Origin: a virus
Length of the DNA: 34,680 bases
Strand: one strand, 5' to 3'
IMG/VR virus record: IMGVR_UViG_3300034167_000387
Location: 1 to 34,680 of that record
In this document: piece after piece, positions 21,633-29,911 of the stretch
Position numbering within the stretch: the stretch's first letter is position 1
How the letters are laid out: each line of letters starts with the position of its first letter
Program-made: the position numbers and the translations under genes
The notes under the pieces: model-generated
The model's input: only the letters and a program-made list of their open reading frames with translations
What the model was told of the DNA's origin: nothing
The model's database searches: none

Positions 21633-23829
21633 TAATAGTTCTTCCTCCAAACACCATGAAGTTTATGCGCTGTGTTCTTCCGCGTTGATAGTGTACAGAT
21701 TGTGTAGACCATGCACCAGCACCAGGAATTTGTCTGCGAGAAGTAATTGTGAATAGACCAACCTGTCGTTGGATGTCTACTGTAGAGGACATGGAATTTT
21801 GTATGGTGTCTAGCGTGAATTCATCGGTGGGAGGAATACTGCCAGCAGCACCAAGAATAGTAGATTCAGGCAAATTCACTGTTTCCTGTTCTGTTCCAAG
21901 AATCACGCAGTAAGTCTCAACATCCATCTTGTCTGTGAAATATACATCGAAATGGGAGTTGTCTCGCGCAACCACCTTTTTTACTCCGTATGCGCCTTCC
22001 AAGTACGCACTAACCGTACTGCTACTGTATAGAGTGCCTTTATTCGGAGGAATAACAATTGTTCCCCATGCAGTGGCTTCTCGTCTGCTCCGTAATTGTG
22101 ATGGAGTGGATTGGTAGGTTAGCCCTGCAACACGAGTGAATTGGGTTCCAACAGCAGCCGAAGTAGTTCTGGTGTACGGACTCAAAACTGTTCCCCGTTC
22201 TAGTTGCGCTCCCCATATCAAAATTCCACTGCCGCTTACTCCTGCATACGATGGACCGTATATTCCAGTACCTTCCCCCAACATACCCATTGTGGCTCCG
22301 TTGTTTGGAGCAAAGCCTGGAGTGATTGCGTTGTTTGGCGGAGCAAGATTCTTAAAACTCACGGCAACTCTCCACCATCCATTACCAGCATTCTGAATGA
22401 TTGGAGTTCCCACGGATCTGCCAATGATTGGAGTGTTTTCTGTTACAGTTCCGTTTTCTAAATCCACAACCACACGACCAATTGAACCGTAACTAAAGTC
22501 TGCAAACGCCAAGTGCTTTCGTTCTGCTGATTTTGCGTAAACTGAAAGCGTCCAAGAGGTCAACTGTGCAGTTGAACCAGCAATCGAAGGTGAAGGGTAG
22601 ATTGATTTATAGTATGCACCAGTACTAGTAGGAGCAGCATCAGCAGGATCTAATTCCACTAGTTTCATTGCTGTTGTGGTTCCGTCAGGAGCAACATACC
22701 CTCCCGCAGATACTCCTACTCTTGTTTTAGTCCAAGCCGCATTGGTAAAGGTTTGGCTTTGTGTAAGCAGATTCTGAAAACTGCGCTGCCCTAGTCCTGA
22801 TGCACCAGGAGAAAAACTAATCAAGGCATCCTGATTTCCGTAAACAGGAGAAGTTCCCTCTGTTTTGATGTACGGAGTAACAGCAGAGCCTTCTTCTAGT
22901 TGTGCTCCAAACACCAAGAAATCATTTTTGTCAAATGCGGATTGCACCAGTGGTGCTGGTGAGTTTGCAGGATTAAACGCCATTGATATTCTGTTCCAAC
23001 CATTACCCAATCTAGTTATTTTTGCATTTGAACTAGAGTTCGATGGAAAACCTCCCACAACAGCAGTAGTTGTGCCAGCCCCTGTGCCCCCTAGATTAAA
23101 CTGAGTGCCAAAGTTGTTGTTGCCGCCGCCGCAAAGCAAAGTTAATGTTGCGCCTGTTATTACTTTTGCAAAGACCGAAAATGTATAGGTTACTCCTATA
23201 CTGCCGCGACCTTGTGAGAAGAAAGCATTGGCATAAGTTGAGCCGTTAAATCTAAAAACTCCAGCGGTTGCACCAAAGGGATTTGCTTCGTTTACGGAAG
23301 TAAGCGATGCAGGACTTCCTGGTTGAGTCCAAAAAGCAGTAAAATTTTCACTTCCCGTAAAGAAGTTTGCCACAGCAGGTTTACGAGTATCGGAATCACT
23401 TCTAAGGCAGAAAAATGCTGCATTGGTTCTCACCTTCCATGTATTAGAAGAGTCCGTATAGTCTTGGGGGGTGGTGGCTACAGTGGGAAGATTGGGGAAT
23501 CCCATGTGGTGTATATCACACGATCCACTCGCACCAATTGCCAATGGAGAACCGTCTGATGCATTTCCGTGAACTCGATGAGTTCCGTATCCACCTGGCA
23601 CACCGCCAACTTCTTCCTGCACCAATCCCACATACGCTCCGCTTCCAAACCGTTCGGGATTTGTAAAGTTTACTCGGAAAATTCCTTTTGAAATATAAGT
23701 GACACTACTCACTCCCACCGAATCCAAAATAATAGGATTTCTGTTGGTGTCGCATTCATAAACACACCAAGCATCCGCTGTTGGACGAGGCGTGGTAGAG
23801 TTTCCAAAAGAACCAGTAGTACTATTCAT
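21619..23829 (-). CDS. Large adhesion protein with two carbohydrate-binding-like repeats
   Basis: This 736-residue protein has an N-terminal domain to about residue 150 and then two related jelly-roll-like domains (about 155-330 and 355-575). Each starts NFxxxSExFT or NLLTQSQTFTNAAW, contains YTFSVFAKV or WTLSVYAKS, and then NGWxRI or NGWWRVAVSF. They close with FGAQLEEGSAVTPYIKT or WGAQLERGTVLSPYTRT. This pattern is known from phage head-fibre and tail-spike carbohydrate-binding modules. A C-terminal region with a repetitive beta pattern follows. The ATG overlaps the stop of the upstream gene (ATGA) with AGGTGG before it. It is probably a second receptor-binding or decoration fibre, on the opposite strand from the main cluster. 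Confidence 0.83.
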   Translation of the reverse strand: MNSTTGSFGNSTTPRPTADAWCVYECDTNRNPIILDSVGVSSVTYISKGIFRVNFTNPERFGSGAYVGLVQEEVGGVPGGYGTHRVHGNASDGSPLAIGASGSCDIHHMGFPNLPTVATTPQDYTDSSNTWKVRTNAAFFCLRSDSDTRKPAVANFFTGSENFTAFWTQPGSPASLTSVNEANPFGATAGVFRFNGSTYANAFFSQGRGSIGVTYTFSVFAKVITGATLTLLCGGGNNNFGTQFNLGGTGAGTTTAVVGGFPSNSSSNAKITRLGNGWNRISMAFNPANSPAPLVQSAFDKNDFLVFGAQLEEGSAVTPYIKTEGTSPVYGNQDALISFSPGASGLGQRSFQNLLTQSQTFTNAAWTKTRVGVSAGGYVAPDGTTTAMKLVELDPADAAPTSTGAYYKSIYPSPSIAGSTAQLTSWTLSVYAKSAERKHLAFADFSYGSIGRVVVDLENGTVTENTPIIGRSVGTPIIQNAGNGWWRVAVSFKNLAPPNNAITPGFAPNNGATMGMLGEGTGIYGPSYAGVSGSGILIWGAQLERGTVLSPYTRTTSAAVGTQFTRVAGLTYQSTPSQLRSRREATAWGTIVIPPNKGTLYSSSTVSAYLEGAYGVKKVVARDNSHFDVYFTDKMDVETYCVILGTEQETVNLPESTILGAAGSIPPTDEFTLDTIQNSMSSTVDIQRQVGLFTITSRRQIPGAGAWSTQSVHYQRGRTQRINFMVFGGRTINGTQ

Positions 23830-24335
23830 ATGACTACCACCTGTAATTGATAAGTGCCACTCGCTGCGGATCTATTGAGGATTTCTCCGAAGGCAGGACG
23901 GTTTGTTATGCCAGTCGCATAATAACCATCCGTAGTAGAGTTAATAAGAAATCCAAAACGAACCCAAAATCCGTTTACTGTTTTTGGATACTGTGTGGTG
24001 TCTAGTGCGTGGGTAAACATATGAAGTGGTGTTGGAGATCCACAACTTCTAGGCTGACAGAATATTTTATACTGTGTGTTGGGCATGGGAGTAATGAATT
24101 TGAAAGGAATTGCTCCTGTAGACAACCCTTGTTGAGATGTACCACTGGTTATGGCAGGACTTGCTGCAAATTTCACATCATCCAACACAAGGTTGTAACC
24201 GTTTATGTGGTTGTTTCTCAGATATGGTGCTATAGGATATGCGGGGGTGGCGACATTAGGATTGAATCCAGTTAAACACCATCCCCGCACGGTTTGCCCT
24301 TTGCCGACCAATCCTAGCATAGAACTATTAGCCAC
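23826..24335 (-). CDS. Unknown virion-type protein (GTG start)
   Basis: This 169-residue protein starts at GTG, preceded by AGGAGG at ideal spacing. It reads MANSSMLGLVGKGQTVRGWC and contains NNHINGYNLVLDDVKFA, TPMPNTQYKIFCQPRS, HMFTHALDTTQYPKTVNGFW and GEILNRSAASGTYQLQVVVI. The Thr/Asn/Tyr-rich beta composition and its coupling to the large adhesion gene (4-base overlap) suggest a fibre partner or tip protein. I do not recognise the family. It overlaps the upstream stop by one base. Confidence 0.72.
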   Translation of the reverse strand: MANSSMLGLVGKGQTVRGWCLTGFNPNVATPAYPIAPYLRNNHINGYNLVLDDVKFAASPAITSGTSQQGLSTGAIPFKFITPMPNTQYKIFCQPRSCGSPTPLHMFTHALDTTQYPKTVNGFWVRFGFLINSTTDGYYATGITNRPAFGEILNRSAASGTYQLQVVVI

Positions 24336-24718
24336 TATAACCTCCTAAGTATCTCTGCTAGTTTGCCGTCCATCGGTATGTCCGAGACTACGATGCCGTC
24401 AAAAATCATCCGCTCATCTATGTATTCCAAATACAGGAGAACGGTCTTCAGTGCAGGGTAGATGTCGGCTTCCAATTTATGAAACAGCATACGAGACGCT
24501 GCCGCACGACCAAACACATTCCCAAGCACCATGATGTGGTTCAGGAGAAGAATGGTTCGCAGAGTGCCGCATCGGTTGTACCGCTTCAGCAACCGCTTTA
24601 CATATTTGATTTTTGAAATATCTTCCAAGAATTCATCCATCCCCATGCAATCAGGATTGGTGTAGTTTCCCATTGCATAGAGAGAGAAGTTGTCTTTGGT
24701 CAATATATTAATGTCCAT
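24335..24718 (-). CDS. Conserved small helical phage protein
   Basis: This 127-residue, mostly helical protein reads MDINILTKDNFSLYAMGNYT and contains ISKIKYVKRLLKRYNRCGTL, ILLNHIMVLGNVFG and LKTVLLYLEYIDERMIFDG. I recognise this as a widespread hypothetical protein of T4-like marine phages (the KRLxxRYxxxGxxRxxLxLNHxxxLxNVFG pattern). Its function is unknown, and it is often near structural genes. No strong ribosome site precedes the ATG, which lies 15 bases after the upstream stop. Its C-terminal codons carry the AGGAGG for the next gene. Confidence 0.8.
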   Translation of the reverse strand: MDINILTKDNFSLYAMGNYTNPDCMGMDEFLEDISKIKYVKRLLKRYNRCGTLRTILLLNHIMVLGNVFGRAAASRMLFHKLEADIYPALKTVLLYLEYIDERMIFDGIVVSDIPMDGKLAEILRRL

Positions 24719-24733
24719 GATAAAAGTATTCGC

Positions 24734-26113
24734 TTACCAGCGCATACCGTACTTGTTTAGTCTGTCTTTAATGGCGTGGCTTTTAGCACTTTGTTCTGCT
24801 CCACCTGGTGGAGTAGTCCGCTTCTTCATAGTCTTCTTTGGGGTCTTTGCGGCTTCATCCACAACCTTCTTGATGCGCTTGGTTCCCTTGCCGCTTTGAT
24901 CAGCAATGTTTGATCCAAGAGCAGGATCCATGATTGGAAGACCTGTGGTGAATTCTGTGGTTACATCTTCCTTTACAGACTTCTTGGAGCGAAGCAGTTT
25001 AAAGTCTTGCGAGTCAAGCCGCTTGTTCTTGTTTGCATCAAGTTTCTTCTGACCGCCAACAAGTTCTTCCTTGACACCCATAGCCGTTTTGATGCCCTTT
25101 ACGGCATTGGCTTGCTTTTTACCCGTGAGTGAATTGTAGTTCTTGTCAGAACCGTACTTCATGGACGACAGTTGTGATCCACGCTTGGCAACATACGCGT
25201 CCTTGGTCGCCTTGCTCAACTCGTCAATCTGCTCTGCATCTTCCTTTACAACCTTGCCGCCCTTGCCGTACATTTTCTTGGCGAAAAATTCATTACGATC
25301 TTTCGACAGGATACTGTTGTACTTTTTCTTTGCTGCGGGTTGATCACCAACTTTGTTGCGTATCTTGCTGGCAACCGTATCCAACTTTCCTTGCATTTCC
25401 TTGACTCGCGCAGGAGTCTGTGCCATCTCAGAAATGATGTCGCCGTCAGTCTCCACGCCTTCTTCAGCCACCACAGGCTGTTCCTTTGGTGAAACAAAAG
25501 CGGTTACACGGTACATGGAGTCATCGCCCAATTCAACTTTAACGGTAAGCGTGAACTCTTGGAATCCGTCTTGGCTACCTGCGCGACCATCAAAGCGAAT
25601 TCCGCCAGTCAGTGCATCGTATCCATCAACACGACCAAAGCGTGTCAGCGGAAGAGTAAACACACCAACCACAGAACTGTTTTCTCCTGGTGCAGCAGGT
25701 GGAACCTGTGCGTATCCTGACCACACGCGTGGTGTCCACGGGAAGTCAAGCAGCAGCACATTCAGCCGTGCACGAATCTTCACCAGTGCATCGGTGGTAC
25801 TCAAGTACGAGTACTTTGAAAGAGCATTAAGCATGGCATTGGCGTTGGCAATGAACTGTGCGTTGAACTTGATTGCGCCAACATCAGTATCAAGTGAACG
25901 ATTAGGATAGCCTGTAAGGGTTTCCTTGTACTCGCTCTCGTTGAGGGTGTTGCGGAACGCTTTGAATTGTTTGGTTTCTTTCATGTGCTTTGCCTTTGAA
26001 ATTTCGATGGCAGCCAGTTGCTTCTGTGCCTTCTCTTTGGATGGGTGAGTTCCTAGAATTTTGGAACCTGTAGAATCAGTGACTACGAATTTGCTTCCGC
26101 TTTTCTTTATCAT
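24734..26113 (-). CDS. Lys-rich virion or scaffold-type protein
   Basis: This 459-residue protein is modular. Residues 1-43 (KFVVTDSTGSKILGTHPSKE) are a small domain I know as a conserved N-terminal piece in marine phage proteins. Residues 44-65 (KQFKAFRNTLNESEY) match short motifs in the upstream protein. A folded beta-rich domain follows (about 70-210, LLLDFPWTPRVWSGYAQVPP; FTLTVKVELGDDSMYRVTAF). The Lys/Glu-rich tail contains AEQIDELSKATKDAYVAKRG, frequent in marine T4-like structural proteins, and an EF-hand-like loop D359-A-N-K-N-K-R-L-D-S-Q-D370. No catalytic motif is seen. A capsid, scaffold or injected-protein role is plausible but inferred. The start lies 3 bases after the upstream stop. 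Confidence 0.75.
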   Translation of the reverse strand: MIKKSGSKFVVTDSTGSKILGTHPSKEKAQKQLAAIEISKAKHMKETKQFKAFRNTLNESEYKETLTGYPNRSLDTDVGAIKFNAQFIANANAMLNALSKYSYLSTTDALVKIRARLNVLLLDFPWTPRVWSGYAQVPPAAPGENSSVVGVFTLPLTRFGRVDGYDALTGGIRFDGRAGSQDGFQEFTLTVKVELGDDSMYRVTAFVSPKEQPVVAEEGVETDGDIISEMAQTPARVKEMQGKLDTVASKIRNKVGDQPAAKKKYNSILSKDRNEFFAKKMYGKGGKVVKEDAEQIDELSKATKDAYVAKRGSQLSSMKYGSDKNYNSLTGKKQANAVKGIKTAMGVKEELVGGQKKLDANKNKRLDSQDFKLLRSKKSVKEDVTTEFTTGLPIMDPALGSNIADQSGKGTKRIKKVVDEAAKTPKKTMKKRTTPPGGAEQSAKSHAIKDRLNKYGMRW

Positions 26114-26116
26114 GGT

Positions 26117-27562
26117 TTAGTCTGTTGTCGTGGTTGAACGGTAGTCTGCATCACCTGAGCGGCGGCGTTGACTTGTCTTGGTGTCTTTGGTGCGCCGATC
26201 CTTTGCCCACTCCATCTTTTTACCTTTTCCCATACGAGCCATTGGATTCGTTGATCCACGAGCAGGTGGAATAGGCTTGCGAAGTTCTTCGGCGTGTTTC
26301 GCGTAGTCTGCTTTAAGACCCTGAAGTTTTGCAGTGACTTCACTGGCTTCATTCACTTTCTTCTTGACGATAGGTCTTTCTATTTTTCTCGCGTGTTTCA
26401 AATCGGCTTTTAATTCTCGATCCTTGAGTTGATTTGAAGTACTATTTTTTGGGTTGTATTTCAAATCTGGATGTTCTTCAGCGGTTCTTTTGTCTGATGG
26501 TTTACCCATCATTTTAATTAAGTCAACTCTTCTCATTCTTGCGTGTGCGATCTTAGAATCCCTAAGTCCTTTACTTGAATAATCATCTTCATCAGTAACA
26601 CGATTGGCATCACTTGTTGCTTTACTCTTAATTTTGTCCAACGCGGCTCTTCTTGCAGGAGTAATTCTATAAATTTCAGTAACCTCACTGGCTTCTTTCA
26701 CTGGCTTTGGCTTTGGCAACTTTTCGGATTCCATTTCATCGCGCAGTTTACGAGCCTTCTCTCGCGCAGTAGCATTTTCCTTTGGACTCTTGCGGTTCAT
26801 GGTGGTCATGTACTCATTCAGTTCACGCTGAAGGTCAAAGAAAGTCTTGCCTTCGCTCACACTTTTCCAACCGCCGCCTTGTTCGTTGTACCACTTAACA
26901 GCCCAACCGTTGGCGTAGGCAGAAGGGTACACATCAAACTTGCTACGAGCCTTGGATTTCGCTTGTGACCACAGTTCAGGATTTGTTGGCTTGTTCTTTT
27001 CCATTAGTTCCTGTGCGGCTTCAACCAAACCAAACTCGTCCATGCTTTCGGTGTTTGGTGTCTCGAATGATTCCTCAACAGTTTCTCCACCAAGAGTCTT
27101 GCGGAAAGCGTTGAACAGAACAGGTGATCCTGTAATCTTCTTTACCATTGAGTCCATCATGTCAATCATGAGGTCGCGGTACACTTTGGATGCACCCATC
27201 TTGATGGCTGTCTCAGGAGACTGCAAAGCGCGGCGAGCCACGATTACATCCTTCTTCTTTACAAGACCGCTACGAAGCAGGGTCTTTGTGCGTTCGCCTT
27301 CAACACTTTCGGTGGTGATATTAGATTCCTTGGACAGACTAGTGCGGAGAGCGGTGTACAGGTTGCGGTTATTCAGTACACGATCCACCACATCCACAAG
27401 AATTTCCTGCATAAGCATACGGTATGCGGGATTCTTCATTGCTTTGTCGGGGTCTTGGAACAGAACCGCTGCACGGCGAATATTGTTCTTGGAAACAAGA
27501 CCAAGCCGCAGCAAGGTGTTGAGTTTCGATGTGATTCCGCTATCGTGTCCGATTCCGTCCAT
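26117..27562 (-). CDS. Modular Lys-rich protein with a duplicated helical domain
   Basis: This 481-residue protein has two tandem copies of a helical domain (about residues 13-78 and 90-157), sharing LLRxGLVxKxx, QxPxxAxK and a terminal FxAxRxxL. A module follows with ARSKFDVYPSAYANGWAVKW and YNEQGGGWK (about 205-232), which I recognise from many marine phage proteins. The rest (about 240-481) is highly charged (Lys, Arg, Glu), with short repeats of RxARKLRDEME and RMRRVDLIKMMGK type. GGGAGA precedes the ATG and CTAAATA lies upstream, overlapping the previous stop. It may be a nucleic-acid-associated virion protein; the function is inferred from composition. Confidence 0.75.
   Translation of the reverse strand: MDGIGHDSGITSKLNTLLRLGLVSKNNIRRAAVLFQDPDKAMKNPAYRMLMQEILVDVVDRVLNNRNLYTALRTSLSKESNITTESVEGERTKTLLRSGLVKKKDVIVARRALQSPETAIKMGASKVYRDLMIDMMDSMVKKITGSPVLFNAFRKTLGGETVEESFETPNTESMDEFGLVEAAQELMEKNKPTNPELWSQAKSKARSKFDVYPSAYANGWAVKWYNEQGGGWKSVSEGKTFFDLQRELNEYMTTMNRKSPKENATAREKARKLRDEMESEKLPKPKPVKEASEVTEIYRITPARRAALDKIKSKATSDANRVTDEDDYSSKGLRDSKIAHARMRRVDLIKMMGKPSDKRTAEEHPDLKYNPKNSTSNQLKDRELKADLKHARKIERPIVKKKVNEASEVTAKLQGLKADYAKHAEELRKPIPPARGSTNPMARMGKGKKMEWAKDRRTKDTKTSQRRRSGDADYRSTTTTD
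27092..27526 (-). repeat. Tandem duplication of a ~66-residue domain
   Basis: The encoded halves (residues 13-78 and 90-157 of the 26117-27562 protein) align without large gaps: LLRLGLVSKNN with LLRSGLVKKKD, FQDPDKAMK with LQSPETAIK, and NLYTALRTSL with LFNAFRKTL. The similarity is clear at protein level and weak at DNA level, so the duplication is old. Confidence 0.75.
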
Positions 27563-27581
27563 AGTAGAGTCTCCCTTTTCC

Positions 27582-28634
27582 TTATTTAGACGATTTCAAG
27601 TGGCTAGTCATGCGGGGGGCGTTTCCTTTTCCGCTTTGCTGTGTTTCTGGTTCAACTCGTCTTTTTTGAATTACAGCGCGTTTTCTCTCTTTGGGAGTCA
27701 TTTCTCCCACCGTCTCAGGAGTCTTGCTGCTTACTTTGTTTGCAGGACGGCATTTAGGGTATTTACCCTTGGAGGTGTCGGATCGACCACATGGGGGGTA
27801 TTCCCCCGTCTTGGGGTCTTTCTTGCCGCCAATGTCCACCCACTTCTCTTTGAACCACCGCGAAAGGTCTTCGTCCATTTTACATGGAGGCGTGGGAAAT
27901 ATTTTATTGTGCTTGGAGAAGCCCCCTGTTTGACCAGGAGTATCGGCTCTTCGCTTTTTCTTGTCGCTCTCAAGCAGTCGTTCTGCGGCGGCACGGTAAA
28001 TATCTGTGTAGTTAATGCCTTCTTTAATCACCGTTTTCATACCCCGTTGTAGGTCTTGGTACAAGTCTTTAACATCAGAAGCATTGGCTTGGCGGGGCAT
28101 TCCACTCTTGAAAGTCTTGAAGTCGTTTGCGGCGGCAGCAGCACGAAGTTTCGATGCGCTCATGCCCTGCACACCTGTTGCGTTCTCGTCTCGCTTTCCT
28201 GCACCCACAATCGTCAGGCTCTTTAGTTTAAGGCGGTCTTTTCTGCGAGTGGAACTCATCAAGTCTTTGAAAGCCTCGTATTGTCCTTGGCGATCCTCTC
28301 CACCAACGAGATGCACATGATCGTATCCCTTTTCGGCAAGCCAGTACAGCATCTCCACAGGGTTCTTGATTGTGTTCAAGTCCTTGAAGTTTGCGTCAGG
28401 AAAGAACCGCTTCAGGTACTTGAACTTTTGTCGGGGGGTGAGTGGGTTCTTCTTGGGGTCGTTTGTGCGACTGCTGAACATTGCGTACTCTGCGCCCAAA
28501 CTCTTTGCCGTGCTAATGACCTTATCGACTAGCAGTTGGTGACCTGATGTGGGGGGTTGAAAGCGACCAAAGGCAACAACGATAGACTTGCCTTTAGTCT
28601 TGGGTTTAGCAATATCCCGAACTTTTTTTTCCAC
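27582..28634 (-). CDS. Nucleotidyltransferase (NMNAT/cytidylyltransferase-like) with Cys-rich tail
   Basis: The start is taken at the GTG at 28634, because GAGGTGA is then well spaced; a GTG 9 bases further upstream would overlap that site. The protein has 350 residues. The N-terminal Rossmann-type domain shows VAFGRFQPPTSGHQLL (23-34 region, a variant of the HxGH nucleotide motif ending in H32), DHVHLVGGEDR (105-115) and GMSASKLR (157-164, like the ISSTxxR motif). This family transfers nucleotidyl groups, as in NMN adenylyltransferase; the substrate here is not readable. The C-terminal part (about 250-330) has PPCKMDEDL, EKWVDIGGKK, PPCGRSD and YPKCRPANK with C251, C282 and C295, a module seen in other marine phage proteins. 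It follows the ligase-like gene. Confidence 0.8.
   Translation of the reverse strand: MEKKVRDIAKPKTKGKSIVVAFGRFQPPTSGHQLLVDKVISTAKSLGAEYAMFSSRTNDPKKNPLTPRQKFKYLKRFFPDANFKDLNTIKNPVEMLYWLAEKGYDHVHLVGGEDRQGQYEAFKDLMSSTRRKDRLKLKSLTIVGAGKRDENATGVQGMSASKLRAAAAANDFKTFKSGMPRQANASDVKDLYQDLQRGMKTVIKEGINYTDIYRAAAERLLESDKKKRRADTPGQTGGFSKHNKIFPTPPCKMDEDLSRWFKEKWVDIGGKKDPKTGEYPPCGRSDTSKGKYPKCRPANKVSSKTPETVGEMTPKERKRAVIQKRRVEPETQQSGKGNAPRMTSHLKSSK
27583..27589 (-). promoter_or_regulatory. Late-promoter-like CTAAATA embedded in Ser-Lys-stop
   Basis: On the minus strand TCT AAA TAA (Ser-Lys-stop of the nucleotidyltransferase) contains CTAAATA. It ends about 20 bases before the ATG at 27562, with GGGAGA between. 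Confidence 0.52.
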
Positions 28635-28676
28635 TGTGATCACCTCTTTATTGTTACACCAGACACCAACTGCCAG

Positions 28677-29894
28677 TCAAGGTTTAGTCCAAGTCTTTTC
28701 TGTGGTCAGATTGCTGCGTGAAAAATCCAATCGGTCTACCAATTTAACTGCCTTGTTGCTCAAGCGGTCGATTGCAACAAATCCTTCAGGAGTAGTAACT
28801 CGGTATCCGCTCTTGTCCTTGATAAAGGTTCCTACGCCTGTTTGCGCGGAAGCCGTGGAAGCCATCTTCTGAAGAATCGTGAGTTTCAACTGAGCAAGCG
28901 CATTATGTAGTGCAAAAACACGAGCGAGTTGGTTTCTATTGGTACGAACCCAATCAATTGATGGAGTAGTTTTTGTGCTTGCTACTTTGCGTTTACCTTG
29001 TGCGCGGTCAAGCATGAATTGCAGGAGTTGATTCACATCAGCATGAGAAGTAGCAACTCCTCCACGCACCAATCCGTTGATGTAGGTTTTCATGTCTATT
29101 TTAACTCCCTCGTTCTTGCCAATGCCGTTCAAGACAACACGCAAGTCAGCAGCAGTCTTGGTAAGACTAGCAATAGAGTTTTCAATTGTGCTGCGGTCGG
29201 AAGCGGAGAAGAGTCCTGATCCGTTTGCAAACTTCATTGTGGCGTTATCAAACCAAACATCATTTACTTTTTTCATGTAACTAATATCGGGATTGAATCG
29301 TGCAGTCATGGTTTGAATGGATTCACCCTCGTATGCGGTATGAAACACAATGCCAATCTTTGCTGCTGCCATGCGTTTTCCCAAATCACTTTTTGGATCC
29401 ACGGCGTATTTAATAGTATTTGCTTGAAAGGTAAGGTAACTCTTGCCGTCAATAAGTTCCCGTTGCTTTGATTCAGAGTAGAACAACATATCGCCTTGCA
29501 GCACCCCACGAATACCAAGTTTGGAAAAATGCTTTAGCGCAAGTTTAAGTTTTAAGTTCAGTCCCTCTTGGGGATGGTTGGTATCAATATCTGAATTGGT
29601 GAAGTTTAGTTTGGGGATTGCATTGAACACACTCTTTGTGCCAACAAAAAATCGACCGCTTTGGGGGTCGATTCCACAAATAATGGCGGGTGCGCCATCC
29701 CACTTTACCGTGATGTCGTATGCACTGGGCGCGTTTGCTGTGAGAGCCTCCACAACGCCCCGTAAAGCCTTTATGGCGCGTCCGAACCCTGCGTAGCCGC
29801 TGTTGAGGATCTCGTCCTCAATATGCTCCAAATGGACATTCTTTCCACTTGATTTTTTAAATGCTTCGACTAGGTGTTCGGTAAATGCTCTCAT
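28677..29894 (-). CDS. Ligase-like protein with KxDG motif (DUF6267-type)
   Basis: This 405-residue protein opens MRAFTEHLVEAFKKSSGKNV followed by HLEHIEDEIL, and has ITVKWDGAPAIICG (K64-W-D66-G67), FVGTKSVFN, IRGVLQGDMLFYS, TFQANTIKYAV and GKRMAAAKIGIVFHTAYEG. I recall the same order in a family of phage proteins labelled DUF6267. The KxDG plus later motifs resemble the nucleotidyl-lysine site of DNA/RNA ligases, but I cannot place all ligase motifs, so catalysis is an inference. Ribosome site AGGAG is strong, with a CTAAATA upstream. It sits between a nuclease and a nucleotidyltransferase, suggesting a role in end processing or repair. Confidence 0.72.
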   Translation of the reverse strand: MRAFTEHLVEAFKKSSGKNVHLEHIEDEILNSGYAGFGRAIKALRGVVEALTANAPSAYDITVKWDGAPAIICGIDPQSGRFFVGTKSVFNAIPKLNFTNSDIDTNHPQEGLNLKLKLALKHFSKLGIRGVLQGDMLFYSESKQRELIDGKSYLTFQANTIKYAVDPKSDLGKRMAAAKIGIVFHTAYEGESIQTMTARFNPDISYMKKVNDVWFDNATMKFANGSGLFSASDRSTIENSIASLTKTAADLRVVLNGIGKNEGVKIDMKTYINGLVRGGVATSHADVNQLLQFMLDRAQGKRKVASTKTTPSIDWVRTNRNQLARVFALHNALAQLKLTILQKMASTASAQTGVGTFIKDKSGYRVTTPEGFVAIDRLSNKAVKLVDRLDFSRSNLTTEKTWTKP

Positions 29895-29911
29895 AATTCT
29901 CCTGTGCTTCT

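Noticed and set aside
26940-28052. A 370-aa plus-strand frame
   Set aside because: It is antisense to two well-supported minus-strand genes, spans their junction, and its product shows no domain-like pattern.
28635-28643. An upstream GTG start for the nucleotidyltransferase
   Set aside because: That GTG is part of the GAGGTGA ribosome site itself, so the next in-frame GTG at 28634 is preferred. The difference is only three residues.
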